From Collimonas arenae (GTDB lineage Bacteria > Pseudomonadota > Gammaproteobacteria > Burkholderiales > Burkholderiaceae_D): a DNA stretch of 64,000 bases. Shown piece after piece: positions 53,401-62,275 of this stretch. The stretch is taken from contig NZ_CP013233.1 of assembly GCF_001584165.1 (NCBI RefSeq), positions 4,658,620 through 4,722,619 of the forward strand, in the 5' to 3' direction. The translations under genes were made by a program, and so were the position numbers. The notes beneath the pieces are model-generated. The model was not told the origin of the DNA, ran no database searches, and saw nothing but the letters and a program-made list of their open reading frames with translations. How positions within the stretch are numbered: position 1 is the stretch's first letter; every line of letters begins with the position of its first letter.

Positions 53401-55227
53401 ATGAAGGCGCAACTGCACTGCGTCATTGGGATCATCGTGTCGCTATGCGCGGCCGTCGTGCATGCCGGTAGTCCGCCACATCAACCTCCGTTCATCTACA
53501 CTGCCAGCTATGAATCGGATTCATGGCTGGGACACCTCAAGGCCTTTCCGATGACCGACGATGGCGTCTCCGGCGTAGCGCAATGGGATGCAGCCGATTT
53601 GATTCCGCCATGGTCGCAACGCAGGATATTTGCTGCCGGCGCGGCGTTTCAGTGGCAGCAATTAGATGACGTGCAAAGAGCCATGCTATTGTCGGAGCCG
53701 GTCGTGCAATACCTGGCCGGCGACGATGCGCTGGAGGTTGCGCATGGCATCGGCCGGTTCCGCAATCGCAACGGCAAGCTGGGCGACATCATGCACTCTT
53801 TGCCTCTGTATGTGGGGCCATCCGATTCCGTTTATCACCTGATTCCGCAAGCCGCCGGTGGTGGTACATACAAGGAATTTGTCGGCAACAAGCGGCAGCG
53901 TCGCGCGATGCTGTATGTCGGCGCCAACGATGGCATGCTGCACGCTTTCGATGCGGTCACCGGCGTCGAAACGATGGCGTTCGTTCCGTCTGTTGTTTTT
54001 CCCTATTTACACGAACTGAGCGACGTCGCTTATCGGCACCGGAGTTTTGTCGATGGCCTGTTGACCGCCGGCGATGCGTATCTCACGCACGGAGGAAAGA
54101 CCGGCTGGCGGACGATATTGCTCGGTTCAACCGGCAAAGGCGCAAAGAGCCTGTTTGCGCTGGATATCAGCGATCCGGAGAGATTGGACGGCAGCAGCGT
54201 GCTGTGGCAAAGAAGTGCCGACGACGACGGCTTTGGCGCTGCGGATGACGACATGGGTTACCTGCAGGGAGAAGTCTTCGCGGTCCGCTTGCGCCATGGC
54301 GGCTGGAGCGCGCTATATGGCAACGGTGACGACAGCAGTGAACGGCGCGCCGTGCTGTATCTGGCCGATCTCGCCAATGGGAGCCTGATCTGCAAGTTAT
54401 ACGCCGGAGTGCGTGATGCCGCGTTGCCAAATGGCCTGTCGACACCGGCGCTGGAGTTCAATCCGCAACGTGAAATCGTCGCCGCCTATGCAGGCGACCT
54501 GCTGGGCCATCTTTGGAAGTTCGATCTCGACCACGTCGAACCGGAGAACTGGGGAGTCGCATTCGATGGCGCGCCTCTGTTTGCCGCAACGGATGACCTT
54601 GGGCAGCGTCAGTCGGTCACACAGCAACCGTTGCTGGCGCTGCATCCGAAAGGCGGGAAAATCGTCATGTTCAGCGGCGGCGCAAGCACCGATATCGTTG
54701 GCCCGGACGTCAAGCGCGTACAAACTCTTTACGGCGTACGGGAGAAAATAGGTGCCGAGCCAATCTCCGGTCGCGCGCAGCTGCAACAGCAAACCTTGAC
54801 GGCAACCGGCGACGGCCGCTGGACGTTAAGCCGCAATCCAATCGATTGGAGTCGCCAGCGTGGATGGTATGTTGATCTTCCCGAACAGGTGGGCCAGGTG
54901 GTCGGGAAATTGCAAATTGCCGACGGCGTATTGTGGGTGCTGACATTTTCTGCCGAACACCAGAAGTCGCATCTGCTTGCGCTCGATTACACCATAGGCG
55001 GGGCAACGGTCGGCACTGCGCAGGCGACATTTTTGCAAAAGACTTCCATGATCGAAGCGGTTGCTTCCACGACTACGCCCACCTTCATCAGGCTGCCTGA
55101 CGGTCGCCGCAGATTTGTGGTTATCGACCGCAACGGCGTGCCGCGAGCGATTGAACTTGATACTGCGCGTGGGCCTGTGTTCAGGACCTGGCGTCAATTA
55201 CCCGTGCCGCCAGGTCTTTCCGATTAA
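53401..55227 (+). CDS. pilY1: PilY1-type tip adhesin/assembly protein, short form
   Basis: The 608-residue protein has a signal peptide (ending VHAGS) and the C-terminal PilY1 beta-propeller. Seen are the propeller motifs MLYVGANDGMLHAFDAVTGVE, YGNGDDSSERRAVLYLAD (the Ca-loop position) and LGHLWKFDLDH. Typical PilY1 proteins are 1000-1400 residues with an N-terminal von Willebrand factor A domain, which is absent here. It is 35 bases after pilX; GAGAGAG is a weak ribosome-binding site. PilY1 controls pilus extension and adhesion in the family. Confidence 0.85.
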   Translation: MKAQLHCVIGIIVSLCAAVVHAGSPPHQPPFIYTASYESDSWLGHLKAFPMTDDGVSGVAQWDAADLIPPWSQRRIFAAGAAFQWQQLDDVQRAMLLSEPVVQYLAGDDALEVAHGIGRFRNRNGKLGDIMHSLPLYVGPSDSVYHLIPQAAGGGTYKEFVGNKRQRRAMLYVGANDGMLHAFDAVTGVETMAFVPSVVFPYLHELSDVAYRHRSFVDGLLTAGDAYLTHGGKTGWRTILLGSTGKGAKSLFALDISDPERLDGSSVLWQRSADDDGFGAADDDMGYLQGEVFAVRLRHGGWSALYGNGDDSSERRAVLYLADLANGSLICKLYAGVRDAALPNGLSTPALEFNPQREIVAAYAGDLLGHLWKFDLDHVEPENWGVAFDGAPLFAATDDLGQRQSVTQQPLLALHPKGGKIVMFSGGASTDIVGPDVKRVQTLYGVREKIGAEPISGRAQLQQQTLTATGDGRWTLSRNPIDWSRQRGWYVDLPEQVGQVVGKLQIADGVLWVLTFSAEHQKSHLLALDYTIGGATVGTAQATFLQKTSMIEAVASTTTPTFIRLPDGRRRFVVIDRNGVPRAIELDTARGPVFRTWRQLPVPPGLSD

Positions 55228-55266
55228 ACGCGCATCATCGATAACGGGTATCGATTGCACAACCCG

Positions 55267-55581
55267 TTATCGATCGTAGTATTCGCGATAATGTTCATGC
55301 CGCCACTCGCGACGCCGCCATTCTTCACGACGCCATTCCTCGTCGCGACGCTCGCGCCATTCGCGACGTTCGCGCCAGTCTGGCTCGACATAGACTTCGC
55401 GCGGCGGGTAATAGACCGGCGCAGGGACGTAGCGCGGTTCGTATTGCACTACCGGCGGGTAATACGGTTGAGGCGGCGGTTGAACGTAAATGCCTACACC
55501 GATATCAACATGGGCCGCAGCACTGCCGCTTGCGCCAACGATGATCGCGCCAAGGGCCAGACATACCAAAAATTTCTTCAT
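55267..55581 (-). CDS. Secreted Pro/Tyr- and Arg/Glu/Trp-rich protein
   Basis: The 104-residue product has a signal peptide (MKKFLVCLALGAIIVGASG, cleavage near AAAHVD), a Tyr-Pro segment (QPYYPPVVQYEPRYVPAPVY) and a striking basic-acidic tail of WRERREWRERRDEEWRREEW-type units ending in HYREYYDR. Short proteins of this type are common in Burkholderiales; no biochemical role is known to me. It is convergent with pilY1. Confidence 0.7.
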   Translation of the reverse strand: MKKFLVCLALGAIIVGASGSAAAHVDIGVGIYVQPPPQPYYPPVVQYEPRYVPAPVYYPPREVYVEPDWRERREWRERRDEEWRREEWRRREWRHEHYREYYDR

Positions 55582-55990
55582 ATATTCCTACCTTGCCAGT
55601 ATTGCATGCGGCGATTTCGCCAAATTGTGAATTCAGTGTACGGACGATGTGCCGCCGGAGGTGTACCGAGGGGCAACAATTGTAACGTTAAGTAAATGCA
55701 TGTAGTAAAAATGGAAGAGCTATCGCTGAATATTTGTTCGCCAGCTTGTCGTGCAGGCAATTTTGCTGCGGGGCGGCATTAAGTCCGGTAATCAGCGGCA
55801 AAGCCAATGTGGGAAACGTATTTGCCTTTTTCAGAGAGGCCCGCGGACTTGTCGTTGCAATACGAAAATCAACCGGCAAAGCGGAGCGCAGCTTGTACAT
55901 GCCGTTGCTTTTTGTTTCACGCCCTGAACTTTTTGGATTTTTTTTAGCGGGCTTTTCCGTTGTATAGTTGGCGCAAAACGGGAGAATCGC
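55582..55990. other. Intergenic region between two small secreted-protein genes
   Basis: 409 bases of divergent upstream sequence. No terminator or convincing small gene was seen; a 70-codon frame on either strand lacks a ribosome-binding site. Confidence 0.4.
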
Positions 55991-56311
55991 ATGAAGACCA
56001 TCATTCTCGCGGCGTGGCTACTCGTTGTGTCGTGCGGCAGCAGCGCCGAAGAGATATCGAAAGAGGCGTGGTGTTCATCAACATCGCAAATCTATGAAAC
56101 AGCTGTTTACGCGCGGGATATGGGCAAGAGCCAGAAGACCGCGCTCGACATGGTGTCGAAGTTCACGGCGATTCCTGTTGATGTGCAAAAAGGCATAGTC
56201 CGCCAGGTCTACTTCTCCAAGGAATTCCAGAATGTCGGCAGCCAGGGATTGCGCTGGGCAATCCTCAACATCTGCCTGCATGAGTCGAAGAAGAACAAAC
56301 CCCTCAAATAG
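55991..56311 (+). CDS. Small secreted protein of unknown function
   Basis: The 106-residue product has a signal peptide (MKTIILAAWLLVVSCGSSAEE), which may be a lipoprotein type since VSCGS holds a Cys. The mature part is helical, with two Cys (WCSSTSQIYE, ILNICLHESKK) that could form a disulfide. GGGAGA precedes the ATG. Family not recognised. Confidence 0.65.
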   Translation: MKTIILAAWLLVVSCGSSAEEISKEAWCSSTSQIYETAVYARDMGKSQKTALDMVSKFTAIPVDVQKGIVRQVYFSKEFQNVGSQGLRWAILNICLHESKKNKPLK

Positions 56312-56412
56312 CATCTGAATCTCGAATTCGTCAGCACGCGCGGCGCCAAATCCCTTGGGTTAGTATGTCTTCCTGCACAATATAGTGTTTCGGAAAACAG
56401 AGGGAGCTGGGA

Positions 56413-56988
56413 ATGGGTAAAGGCAGGCTGGAAGCGTTTAGCGATGGTGTCATCGCCATCATCATCACCATCATGGTGCTTGAAATGAAAGTGCCGCACG
56501 GTACCGATCTTGCCGCGCTGCAGCTGGCCTACCCGGTATTTCTCAGCTATATCCTTAGTTTCGTCTATACCGGTATTTACTGGAACAACCATCACCACAT
56601 GCTGCACGCGGTGCAAAAGATCAACGGTCCGGTGTTGTGGGCCAATTTGCATTTGCTGTTTTGGTTGTCCCTCATTCCTTTTGCTACCGGCTGGATGGGC
56701 GAAAATCATTTCGCCGAGCTTCCGACCGCCCTGTACGGCGTGGTCCTGCTGATGACCGGTATCGCCTACTACATTCTGAGCCGTAGCCTGATCCGCATGC
56801 ATGGCGACAATTCGCAGCTGGCGCAGGCGATCGGCAACGATGTGAAAGGCAAGCTCTCCGTCGCCGCCTATGCGCTCGCCATCCCGCTCTCATTCGCCAA
56901 TCGCTGGCTGGCGCTAGGGATGTATGTCTTGGTGGCAATCATGTGGCTGATTCCCGATCGCCGCATCGAGAAGGTCATCCACAACTGA
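56413..56988 (+). CDS. TMEM175 family potassium channel-like protein (DUF1211)
   Basis: The 191-residue membrane protein begins GRLEAFSDGVIAIIITIMVLEMK, the RxxxFSDG signature of TMEM175 channels in the first helix, followed by about five more helices (LSYILSFVYTGIYWNNHHHML; LIPFATGWMGE). Bacterial members form K+-permeable tetramers. GAGGGAG precedes the ATG. Stand-alone gene. Confidence 0.9.
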   Translation: MGKGRLEAFSDGVIAIIITIMVLEMKVPHGTDLAALQLAYPVFLSYILSFVYTGIYWNNHHHMLHAVQKINGPVLWANLHLLFWLSLIPFATGWMGENHFAELPTALYGVVLLMTGIAYYILSRSLIRMHGDNSQLAQAIGNDVKGKLSVAAYALAIPLSFANRWLALGMYVLVAIMWLIPDRRIEKVIHN

Positions 56989-57118
56989 TGCTGGCGGCGT
57001 TCAGCTAGGTGATATTGCCATTGAGACAGTTTTCTTGAAAAGGGAATAAGAACAAAATCGCATTCCGTCCCTCTAACAGGAAGCGCCGCCTGCTGCGCTC
57101 AAACCAGAGGGGATAAAA

Positions 57119-57565
57119 ATGAAAAATGCACATCGTTTTTTCACCGCAACCAAACAAGGTTACACACTGATCGAACTGATGCTGATTGTAGCGATCATCG
57201 GTATCCTGGCGGCGGTGACCATACCGGCCTATCAGGTCCACGTGAAGAAGGAAAAATTCGCGCAAGTGGTGGCGGCCGGTTCGACAGCCAGGGCCGCAGT
57301 TGAGGCTTGTGCGCAGCAGCTGAAGACTGTCGCCGGCTGCAATGGCGGCAGCAACGGTGTTCCTGCCGATGTCACTGGCAATGCCGGCAATTATGTCGCT
57401 TCGGTTAGCATCAAGGACGGGGTAGTGACGGTTGTACCGCAAGAGAAAGACGGCATTCTTGCAAGCGATACGTATGTAGCCACGCCAACCATGCACGGCG
57501 CTGATAATCCGCTGCAATGGTCAACGGCCGACAGTGGCTGTATCGCGACAGCGCTTTGCAAGTGA
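57119..57565 (+). CDS. pilE: Type IV pilin (PilE/PilA-like)
   Basis: The 148-residue pilin has a prepilin leader ending TKQG, mature start YTLIELMLIVAIIGILAAV with Glu5, and two C-terminal Cys (SGCIATALCK) forming the D-loop disulfide. A further Cys pair (EACAQQLKTVAGC) fits pilin families. AGAGGGG precedes the ATG. It follows the pilV-X-Y1 cluster but is separated by two unrelated small genes, so it has its own promoter. Confidence 0.9.
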   Translation: MKNAHRFFTATKQGYTLIELMLIVAIIGILAAVTIPAYQVHVKKEKFAQVVAAGSTARAAVEACAQQLKTVAGCNGGSNGVPADVTGNAGNYVASVSIKDGVVTVVPQEKDGILASDTYVATPTMHGADNPLQWSTADSGCIATALCK

Positions 57566-57621
57566 TGCCGTCAGCGCCTTGACGCCTGCGCAGCCAGTGG
57601 GCCTCCCGGTGGCGCTGCGTC

Positions 57622-57906
57622 TCAGCCCGCTCCGCGCAAAGCGGTCAGGTCCGGCGTGATGCGCAGCGGACGCTGCACCGGCGATAGCGCTTGCGGACGC
57701 TGTTTCTCCGCCACGTTCTCGACGCCGTCTGCAGAGATCGCTTCAAGGAAAGCCAGCACGTTGCGGTGGTAATCGACACGCATCTCCGCTTCCAGCAACT
57801 GCCGTTCTGCTTGAAACAACGCCAGGCGCGCATCACCTAATTCGCGGTCCGCGACCTTTTCCGGCGTCAGGACATACTTCATCGCCAATCTGTTAAGCCA
57901 GCTCAT
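57622..57906 (-). CDS. Small cytoplasmic protein of unknown function
   Basis: The 94-residue product is predicted to be mostly helical, with a heptad-like central stretch (ARLALFQAERQLLEAEMRVDYHRNVLAFLEAI). A GAGGTG ribosome-binding site supports ATG 57906. Family not recognised. It is convergent with pilE and divergent from the small lipoprotein. Confidence 0.65.
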   Translation of the reverse strand: MSWLNRLAMKYVLTPEKVADRELGDARLALFQAERQLLEAEMRVDYHRNVLAFLEAISADGVENVAEKQRPQALSPVQRPLRITPDLTALRGAG

Positions 57907-58103
57907 GTTGGCACCTCATTTGTCAGGAAGACGCTCTGATCATAAAGCGTTCTGGATAAAGCTGCTGGGAATTGACATCATTTAACAACTGTTGTGGATT
58001 CTCAACATCGAACACCGGGAAAACGGGGGGGCAATTCGATGCGCCGACTGTGAACCGCAATTGGTGTCAGACTAGGCCATTCCCCCAACAATAAGGAGTT
58101 CAC

Positions 58104-58253
58104 ATGAAACGCTTGACTCTTTTGTTTGTACTTACGGCACTGCTCGGCGGTTGCATCGTGGTACCCGATCATCCGAGAGATGGCGATCGTTACGAGCATC
58201 GCGACGATCGCGGTTATGGGGATCATCGAGGTGACAATCCGAACCGTTATTAA
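58104..58253 (+). CDS. 49-residue lipoprotein
   Basis: ATG 58104 to TAA 58251-58253 encodes a lipoprotein signal (MKRLTLLFVLTALLGGC, lipobox LGGC) followed by a short charged tail (VVPDHPRDGDRYEHRDDRGY...) rich in Asp, Arg and His. AAGGAG lies 6-7 bases before the ATG and a perfect terminator follows, so it is a well-delimited single-gene unit. Function unknown; the tail could bind metal. Confidence 0.75.
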   Translation: MKRLTLLFVLTALLGGCIVVPDHPRDGDRYEHRDDRGYGDHRGDNPNRY

Positions 58254-58274
58254 CCTCTGGTGTTAACACCGGCA

Positions 58275-58305
58275 ACCTCGGATCGGCGACGATCCGAGGT
58301 TTTTC
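58275..58305 (+). terminator. Intrinsic terminator of the small lipoprotein gene
   Basis: ACCTCGGATCG-gcga-CGATCCGAGGT perfect 11 bp stem followed by TTTTT on the plus strand. Confidence 0.93.
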
Positions 58306-58530
58306 ATTTCTGCACCGACGATAAAGTCTCCGCCTCGTTGGTAGCCGATATCAAATGAAGTCACATTGCAGGCAAAAACTTCGACAACGACAGAGAATTG
58401 GCATGCCTATCTGTTAAATTAATATGCATCTATCCGCGCAACACGGCAATGCCGTGGCGTCGATTAAATTCTTTGACGGCAGATACGGATAAATCCAGGT
58501 CGGAAGCATACCAACAGGAAAAGAAATCCC

Positions 58531-59607
58531 ATGACCCAACGCAAGCCAGGCGAGTCCGAACCGAGCAACAAGAAAATCCAGCATGCCGCGTCGACCGTGC
58601 TTTACGCGCTGCTCGTCATTCTCGCGCTGTGGGTGGTGCGCGATTTTATTCCTGCTGTAGTGTGGGCTGCAGTCATTGCAATTGCGTTGTGGCCGCTGCT
58701 GCAGCACCTGGAATCCCAGCCGGGATCGCGTGCTCGCTCGACGGGCGTCGCTCTGCTGCTGACCGCCGCCGTTGGGTTGTTCATCGTGCTGCCCTTCTTG
58801 CTGGTGCTGACACAAGCGGCGCACGAGTCGCACGAGTCGCACGAACTCATTGCCTGGTTCAAGCAAGCTGAAGCGAACGGCATTCCACTACCGAGCCTGG
58901 TTGAGCATTTGCCGTTTGGCTCACAGCAGGTGAGCAGCTGGTGGCAGGAGAATCTCGCGCGCCCCCTGCACGAGTCGCCGGTGGCGAATGGCTTGCATGC
59001 CGAGTCCGTGCTCGCCTTTAGCAGGCATTTCGGCGCGGTCGCGGCGCATGGGCTGATCCTGTTCGGCTTCATGCTGGTCACGCTGTTCGTCATTTTCCAG
59101 GCCGGTTCGAACATGAGCGGCAATCTGATCAAGGCTACCCGCCGCGCATTCGGCGTCGATGGCGGTCAGCTCGTGGAACAAATGGCGGCCGCCGTGCGCG
59201 GTACGGTGTCCGGGCTGGTTGTCGTCGGTATCGGCGAAGGATTGTTGTTGGGCATCGCCTACGCGATCACCGGCGTGCCGCATGCAACGTTGTTGGGTCT
59301 GCTGACTGCAATCGCGGCGATGCTACCTTTTTGCGCACCGATCATTTTCTGCGCCGCCGCCCTCTGGTTGTTCGTGCAGGGCGCAACCGTCGGCGCGCTC
59401 TGCGTACTCATATTCGGCTTTGTCGTCGTCCTTGTGGCCGAACACTTCGTGCGTCCACTGCTGATCGGCAGTTCGACACGCCTCCCCTTCCTCCTGGTCC
59501 TGTTCGGCATCCTCGGCGGCGCCCAGACATTCGGACTGCTAGGCCTCTTCATCGGTCCCGCGCTGATGACGGTGCTGACCGTGCTGTGGCGCGCTTGGGT
59601 GAAATAG
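58531..59607 (+). CDS. AI-2E family (PerM/YdiK) transporter
   Basis: The 358-residue membrane protein has about eight helices and the family C-terminal pattern (GIGEGLLLGIAYAITGVPHATLLGLL; LLIGSSTRLPFLLVLFGILGG). AI-2E proteins include autoinducer-2 exporters and Na+/H+ antiporters. The N-terminal helix pair (LYALLVILALWVVRDFIPAV) matches. AGGAAA precedes ATG 58531. Confidence 0.87.
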   Translation: MTQRKPGESEPSNKKIQHAASTVLYALLVILALWVVRDFIPAVVWAAVIAIALWPLLQHLESQPGSRARSTGVALLLTAAVGLFIVLPFLLVLTQAAHESHESHELIAWFKQAEANGIPLPSLVEHLPFGSQQVSSWWQENLARPLHESPVANGLHAESVLAFSRHFGAVAAHGLILFGFMLVTLFVIFQAGSNMSGNLIKATRRAFGVDGGQLVEQMAAAVRGTVSGLVVVGIGEGLLLGIAYAITGVPHATLLGLLTAIAAMLPFCAPIIFCAAALWLFVQGATVGALCVLIFGFVVVLVAEHFVRPLLIGSSTRLPFLLVLFGILGGAQTFGLLGLFIGPALMTVLTVLWRAWVK

Positions 59608-59631
59608 GTTTGCCTCTCGATAATCCGTGAA

Positions 59632-59670
59632 GATGCAAAAAAAAGCCCGCCAGCCTTGCGGCAGCGGGCT
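59632..59670 (-). terminator. Intrinsic terminator, minus-strand orientation
   Basis: AGCCCGC (59644-59650) / GCGGGCT (59664-59670) stem with an inner GCC/GGC; on the minus strand TTTTTTTT follows. It faces transcripts coming from the right, i.e. mnmE, although the plus-strand methyltransferase lies in between. Confidence 0.75.
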
Positions 59671-60006
59671 CTAAAATCCAAAACTTAGGGAGAGTTGGAG
59701 GAGACTTAACCGATATTGAGCCATCGAGATCATTTTCAATAGCCTTTCGGATTATTTTTTAAGGAAGTCTCCCCCCCGAACTGGCAACAGGCTGAAACGC
59801 GAAAAATTGTTCATATGTCAGCAATATCTCCTTGTCACAGCGAGGTGATCACACCAATAAATGCGAAACATTCGAGCCCGGTAGCACTTGCTTGACTCGG
59901 ATTTCCTAGATTGACCAGCCTTCTCGTTGCTTATAGACATTTTTTGAATAGCTATTTAAGCTGCGATTTGCCAAGCCCGATTTCTATATCAAAGGAAATT
60001 GATCCA
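59671..60006. other. Intergenic region before the methyltransferase
   Basis: About 340 AT-rich bases with no gene recognised. It should hold the promoter of the downstream methyltransferase gene; none was defined. Confidence 0.4.
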
Positions 60007-60735
60007 ATGGAAACGCAATCGCCTGTTCTTGTCAGTTCTGGATATTGTTCCACTTGCGCTAGTGAAACCAGCTTCTCAGCGTCCAACGCTTGGTTACGAG
60101 ATCATTTTCTTTGCTCAAACTGTGGCAGCATCCCGCGTGAACGGGCGTTGATGCAAATAATCGAAGCTTATGTTCCTAATTGGAGGACGGCGAAGGTCCA
60201 TGAATCGTCTCCCTGCGGACGCGGTGCGAGCGCGCGTCTAACCAGAGAATGTCCTCGTTATATTTCATCGCAATTTTTTACCAATCACCCGCTTGGAAGT
60301 ATTGTCGGCGATATGCGGTGTGAAAATCTTGAGGAACTCACGTTCGAAAATGAGAGCATCGATCTGCACGTTACCCAAGATGTGTTGGAACATGTTTTTA
60401 ATCCAACCAAAGTCTTCCGTGAAATTTCCCGCACACTAAAGCCAGGCGGAATGCATATTTTTACCGCCCCTCTGGTGAACAAGTATTCGCCCTCCAGAGT
60501 ACGCGCTACCATGCAAAATGGCGAAATTAATTACCTTGAGCCTGAGATATATCACGGCAATCCAATTGGAGACGGCAGAGCTTTGGTCACCATGGATTGG
60601 GGTTTCGATATCTGCCAATACATTTTCAACGCATGCGGACTATTTACGCAGATCTTTTACATCGATGACCTTAGCAAGGGCATCAGGGCCGAATACATTG
60701 AAGTCCTCATTACGTTCAAGCCGCTTCGCAATTAA
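60007..60735 (+). CDS. SAM-dependent class I methyltransferase with Cys-rich N-terminus
   Basis: The ~242-residue protein has two CxxC pairs near the start (GYCSTCASET, LCSNCGSIPRERAL), probably a zinc-binding module, then a methyltransferase fold with HVTQDVLEHVFNP (motif II region) and ISRTLKPGGMHIFTAP (motif III). ATG 60007 is chosen because AAGGAA lies nine bases before it. The coding sequence is AT-richer than neighbours and the gene sits in antiparallel orientation between mnmE and a minus-facing terminator, which suggests later insertion. Substrate unknown. Confidence 0.72.
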   Translation: METQSPVLVSSGYCSTCASETSFSASNAWLRDHFLCSNCGSIPRERALMQIIEAYVPNWRTAKVHESSPCGRGASARLTRECPRYISSQFFTNHPLGSIVGDMRCENLEELTFENESIDLHVTQDVLEHVFNPTKVFREISRTLKPGGMHIFTAPLVNKYSPSRVRATMQNGEINYLEPEIYHGNPIGDGRALVTMDWGFDICQYIFNACGLFTQIFYIDDLSKGIRAEYIEVLITFKPLRN

Positions 60736-60761
60736 CTTTAGGGTGAGTGCCAGGCTCGTAC

Positions 60762-62159
60762 TTATTTCCCGATACAAAACCGCGAAAAAATCACCCCCAA
60801 CAAATCATCGGGCGTAAACGCTCCGGTGATGCTGCTGAGTCGGTCTTGCGCGAGGCGCAGTTCTTCCGCAAACAAATCCAGCGACTGATCGTTGACGTGG
60901 TTGTCGAGCGAGGCGTGTTGCTCGGCTATTTCCAGGTGGTCGCGGGCGGCTTTGAGGGCTATCAGGTGGCGTTCGCGGGCGAGGTAACGGGATTCGCCGG
61001 TTTGCTGCCAGCCGGCGATGCGTAGCAGTTCGGCGCGTAGCAGGTCGATGCCGAGGTGGTCGGTGGCGGACAGGTAGATGTGGGTGGCGTCGTTCATGAC
61101 ATCGACCGCGGGTTTGTGGCCGGACTGGTCGATCTTGTTCCAGATGCGGATCACCGGGGCATTGGTCGGGAAGCGGGCGATGATTTTTTCGTCGGCCAGC
61201 GCCGGGCCGTGGTTGGCGTCTAGCATATGCAGGATCACATCGGCCTTAGCGACGGCGGCCCAGGTGCGTTCGATGCCGATTCGTTCGACTTCGTCGCTGG
61301 CGTCTTCGGCGTCGCGGATGCCTGCGGTATCGATGATGTTGAGCGGGATGCCTTCCAGCTGGATCGTTTCTGTCACCTTGTCGCGGGTGGTGCCGGCGAT
61401 TGGTGTGACGATGGCGACATCGGCGCCGGCCAGAACGTTGAGCAGCGACGATTTACCGACGTTCGGTTTGCCCGCCAGCACGATATTGAGTCCGTCGCGC
61501 AGCAACGCGCCTTGGGCGGCCTGGCTAAAGACGTTATCGAGTGTGCTGCGGATGTTGGCCAACTGGCCGCGGGCGTCTGACTTCTCGAGAAAGTCGATTT
61601 CCTCTTCCGGGAAATCGAGCGTCGCTTCAACCAGCATGCGCAGGTTGGTGACTTGTTCGACCAGTGCGTGGATCACCTTGGAAAACGCGCCGGACAACGA
61701 TTCGGAAGCCGACTTGGCAGCCGCCTCGGTGGATGCCTCGATCAGATCGGCGACGGCTTCGGCCTGGGCCAGGTCGAGCTTGTCATTGATGAACGCGCGT
61801 TGCGTGAATTCGCCCGGCTCCGCCATGCGCAAGCCGATATCCTGCCCTGCCGCCAGGCAGCGGCTCAGCAGCATCTGCAGCACCACCGGTCCGCCATGTC
61901 CCTGCAGTTCGAGCACATCCTCGCCGGTGTATGAATGCGGCGCCTTGAAATAGATCGCCAGGCCCTGGTCGATGACGCTGCCGTCGGCGTTTTTAAATGG
62001 CAGATAGGTGGCGTGACGCGGCGTCAGCTTGGTTTCGGCGATGCCGCACACTGCTTCAATCAGGGAGCCGAGATGCTTGCCGGAGATGCGGACTACGCCG
62101 ATGCCGCCGCGTCCGGGAGCGGTGGCGATGGCGGCAATTGGGGAGGAATCGAAAGACAT
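60762..62159 (-). CDS. mnmE: tRNA modification GTPase MnmE
   Basis: The 465-residue GTPase is the partner of MnmG in wobble uridine modification. It has the N-terminal tetrahydrofolate domain ([13 protein letters not shown]), the G domain (P-loop [12 protein letters not shown], then [21 protein letters not shown]) and the C-terminal CIGK motif carrying the catalytic Cys. It is separated from mnmG by 56 kb in this genome and follows yidC. Confidence 0.98.
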   Translation of the reverse strand: MSFDSSPIAAIATAPGRGGIGVVRISGKHLGSLIEAVCGIAETKLTPRHATYLPFKNADGSVIDQGLAIYFKAPHSYTGEDVLELQGHGGPVVLQMLLSRCLAAGQDIGLRMAEPGEFTQRAFINDKLDLAQAEAVADLIEASTEAAAKSASESLSGAFSKVIHALVEQVTNLRMLVEATLDFPEEEIDFLEKSDARGQLANIRSTLDNVFSQAAQGALLRDGLNIVLAGKPNVGKSSLLNVLAGADVAIVTPIAGTTRDKVTETIQLEGIPLNIIDTAGIRDAEDASDEVERIGIERTWAAVAKADVILHMLDANHGPALADEKIIARFPTNAPVIRIWNKIDQSGHKPAVDVMNDATHIYLSATDHLGIDLLRAELLRIAGWQQTGESRYLARERHLIALKAARDHLEIAEQHASLDNHVNDQSLDLFAEELRLAQDRLSSITGAFTPDDLLGVIFSRFCIGK

Positions 62160-62214
62160 GGAATTATTCTACGAGTGTTGTTGAGGATTGGAAACAGCGT
62201 TAAGCGCAAGCCAA

Positions 62215-62253
62215 CAAAAAAGCCCGTGAATTCTTGATTCACGGGCTTTTTTA
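62215..62253. terminator. Terminator between yidC and mnmE
   Basis: AGCCCGTGAAT / ATTCACGGGCT stem with A- and T-runs on opposite sides, just after the yidC stop (minus strand). Confidence 0.92.
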
Positions 62254-62275
62254 CGACAGTCTGAACTGACCGGCT

